A stretch of 64,000 nt of DNA from Chryseobacterium angstadtii (GTDB lineage Bacteria > Bacteroidota > Bacteroidia > Flavobacteriales > Weeksellaceae), in assembly GCF_001045465.1 (NCBI RefSeq), contig NZ_LFND01000003.1:310001-374000 (forward strand). Reading direction: 5' to 3'. Position 1 is the stretch's first letter; every line of letters begins with the position of its first letter. A program made the position numbers and the translations under genes. Under the pieces are notes generated by a model, which made no database searches, had not been told where the DNA came from, and saw nothing but the letters and a program-made list of their open reading frames with translations. Of the stretch, positions 63,925 through 64,000 are shown one piece after another.

Positions 63925-64000
63925 ATGAACCATCTTGAACTCATCAGAAAAGTAGAATGGAAAGATCTCAAAACCCTTTCCTGTAAAGAAGTATTGATTG
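63925..64000 (+). CDS. Start of a further operon gene (truncated by window edge)
   Basis: An open frame begins at ATG 63925, 11 bases after the DCC gene, and continues past the end. Its first residues (NHLELIRKVEWKDLKTLS) resemble the start of some flavobacterial fatty acid desaturases in my memory, but 25 codons are too few to be sure. Confidence 0.6.
   Translation, partial: MNHLELIRKVEWKDLKTLSCKEVLI

Overview
The window looks like chromosomal DNA from a Bacteroidota bacterium of the Weeksellaceae, most likely Chryseobacterium or a close relative such as Elizabethkingia. The reasons are the low G+C content, several promoters of the form TTG-N19-TAnnTTTG, the many secreted proteins ending their signal peptides in 'AQ', GG-leader peptides beginning MKNLKKL, and a GH109 enzyme that closely resembles the Elizabethkingia alpha-N-acetylgalactosaminidase as I remember it. 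I see no rRNA, tRNA, CRISPR array, prophage or complete insertion sequence. Most of the window is ordinary chromosome, with many short non-coding repeats between genes.

Layout. 1-5.7 kb: two secreted adhesin-like proteins, a methyltransferase, and an AsnC/Lrp regulator divergent from a DHA2-type exporter, then a metallophosphoesterase. 5.7-12.6 kb: an AraC regulator followed by a complete tripartite RND efflux operon (fusion protein, pump, outer membrane factor). 12.7-17 kb: a DUF2652-like protein, a Fic protein with its own tandem palindromes, and a GH3 beta-glucosidase. 17-20.7 kb: the metN-metI-metQ methionine importer on the minus strand, preceded by a decayed EamA gene and an unannotated Met-rich leader peptide with a terminator. 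21-24 kb: a GNAT protein, then a Na+/H+ antiporter, a degenerate receiver and a Crp-family regulator. 24.2-30 kb: pirin, isochorismatase-like hydrolase, amidohydrolase, alginate-export-type porin and a catalytic-domain-less M17 protein. 30-37 kb: topoisomerase III, small proteins, an S9 peptidase and a deoxyinosine glycosylase. 37.5-40.8 kb: a minus-strand operon of GH109, sugar nucleotidyltransferase and NahK-like kinase. 41-47 kb: AIM24-like protein, queA, rlmN, fatty acid hydroxylase, a secreted protein and a polyprenyl synthase. 47.8-53.3 kb: a secreted protein, a small membrane protein, a fused 2-oxoacid dehydrogenase E1, and an HxlR regulator divergent from an old yellow enzyme. 53.4-55.3 kb: two GG-leader cysteine-rich peptides beside a C1 peptidase. 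55.5-61.1 kb: an ECF sigma factor with a membrane plug-VWA partner, then an AlgI-type acyltransferase with an SGNH partner. 61.3 kb to the end: a GbsR-type regulator and a membrane/DCC operon that share a near-identical palindromic operator.

The most notable signals are four. First, a methionine-codon leader with an intrinsic terminator ahead of metNIQ. Second, two copies of one palindrome that tie the GbsR regulator to an uncharacterised membrane/DCC operon. Third, a tandem pair of Cx6C...GFPxxW...Cx6C GG-leader peptides, one of them short enough to be missed. Fourth, a GH109-kinase-nucleotidyltransferase operon that reads as a GalNAc liberation and activation pathway. Several dispersed repeat families, some probably acting as terminators, fill the larger intergenic gaps.
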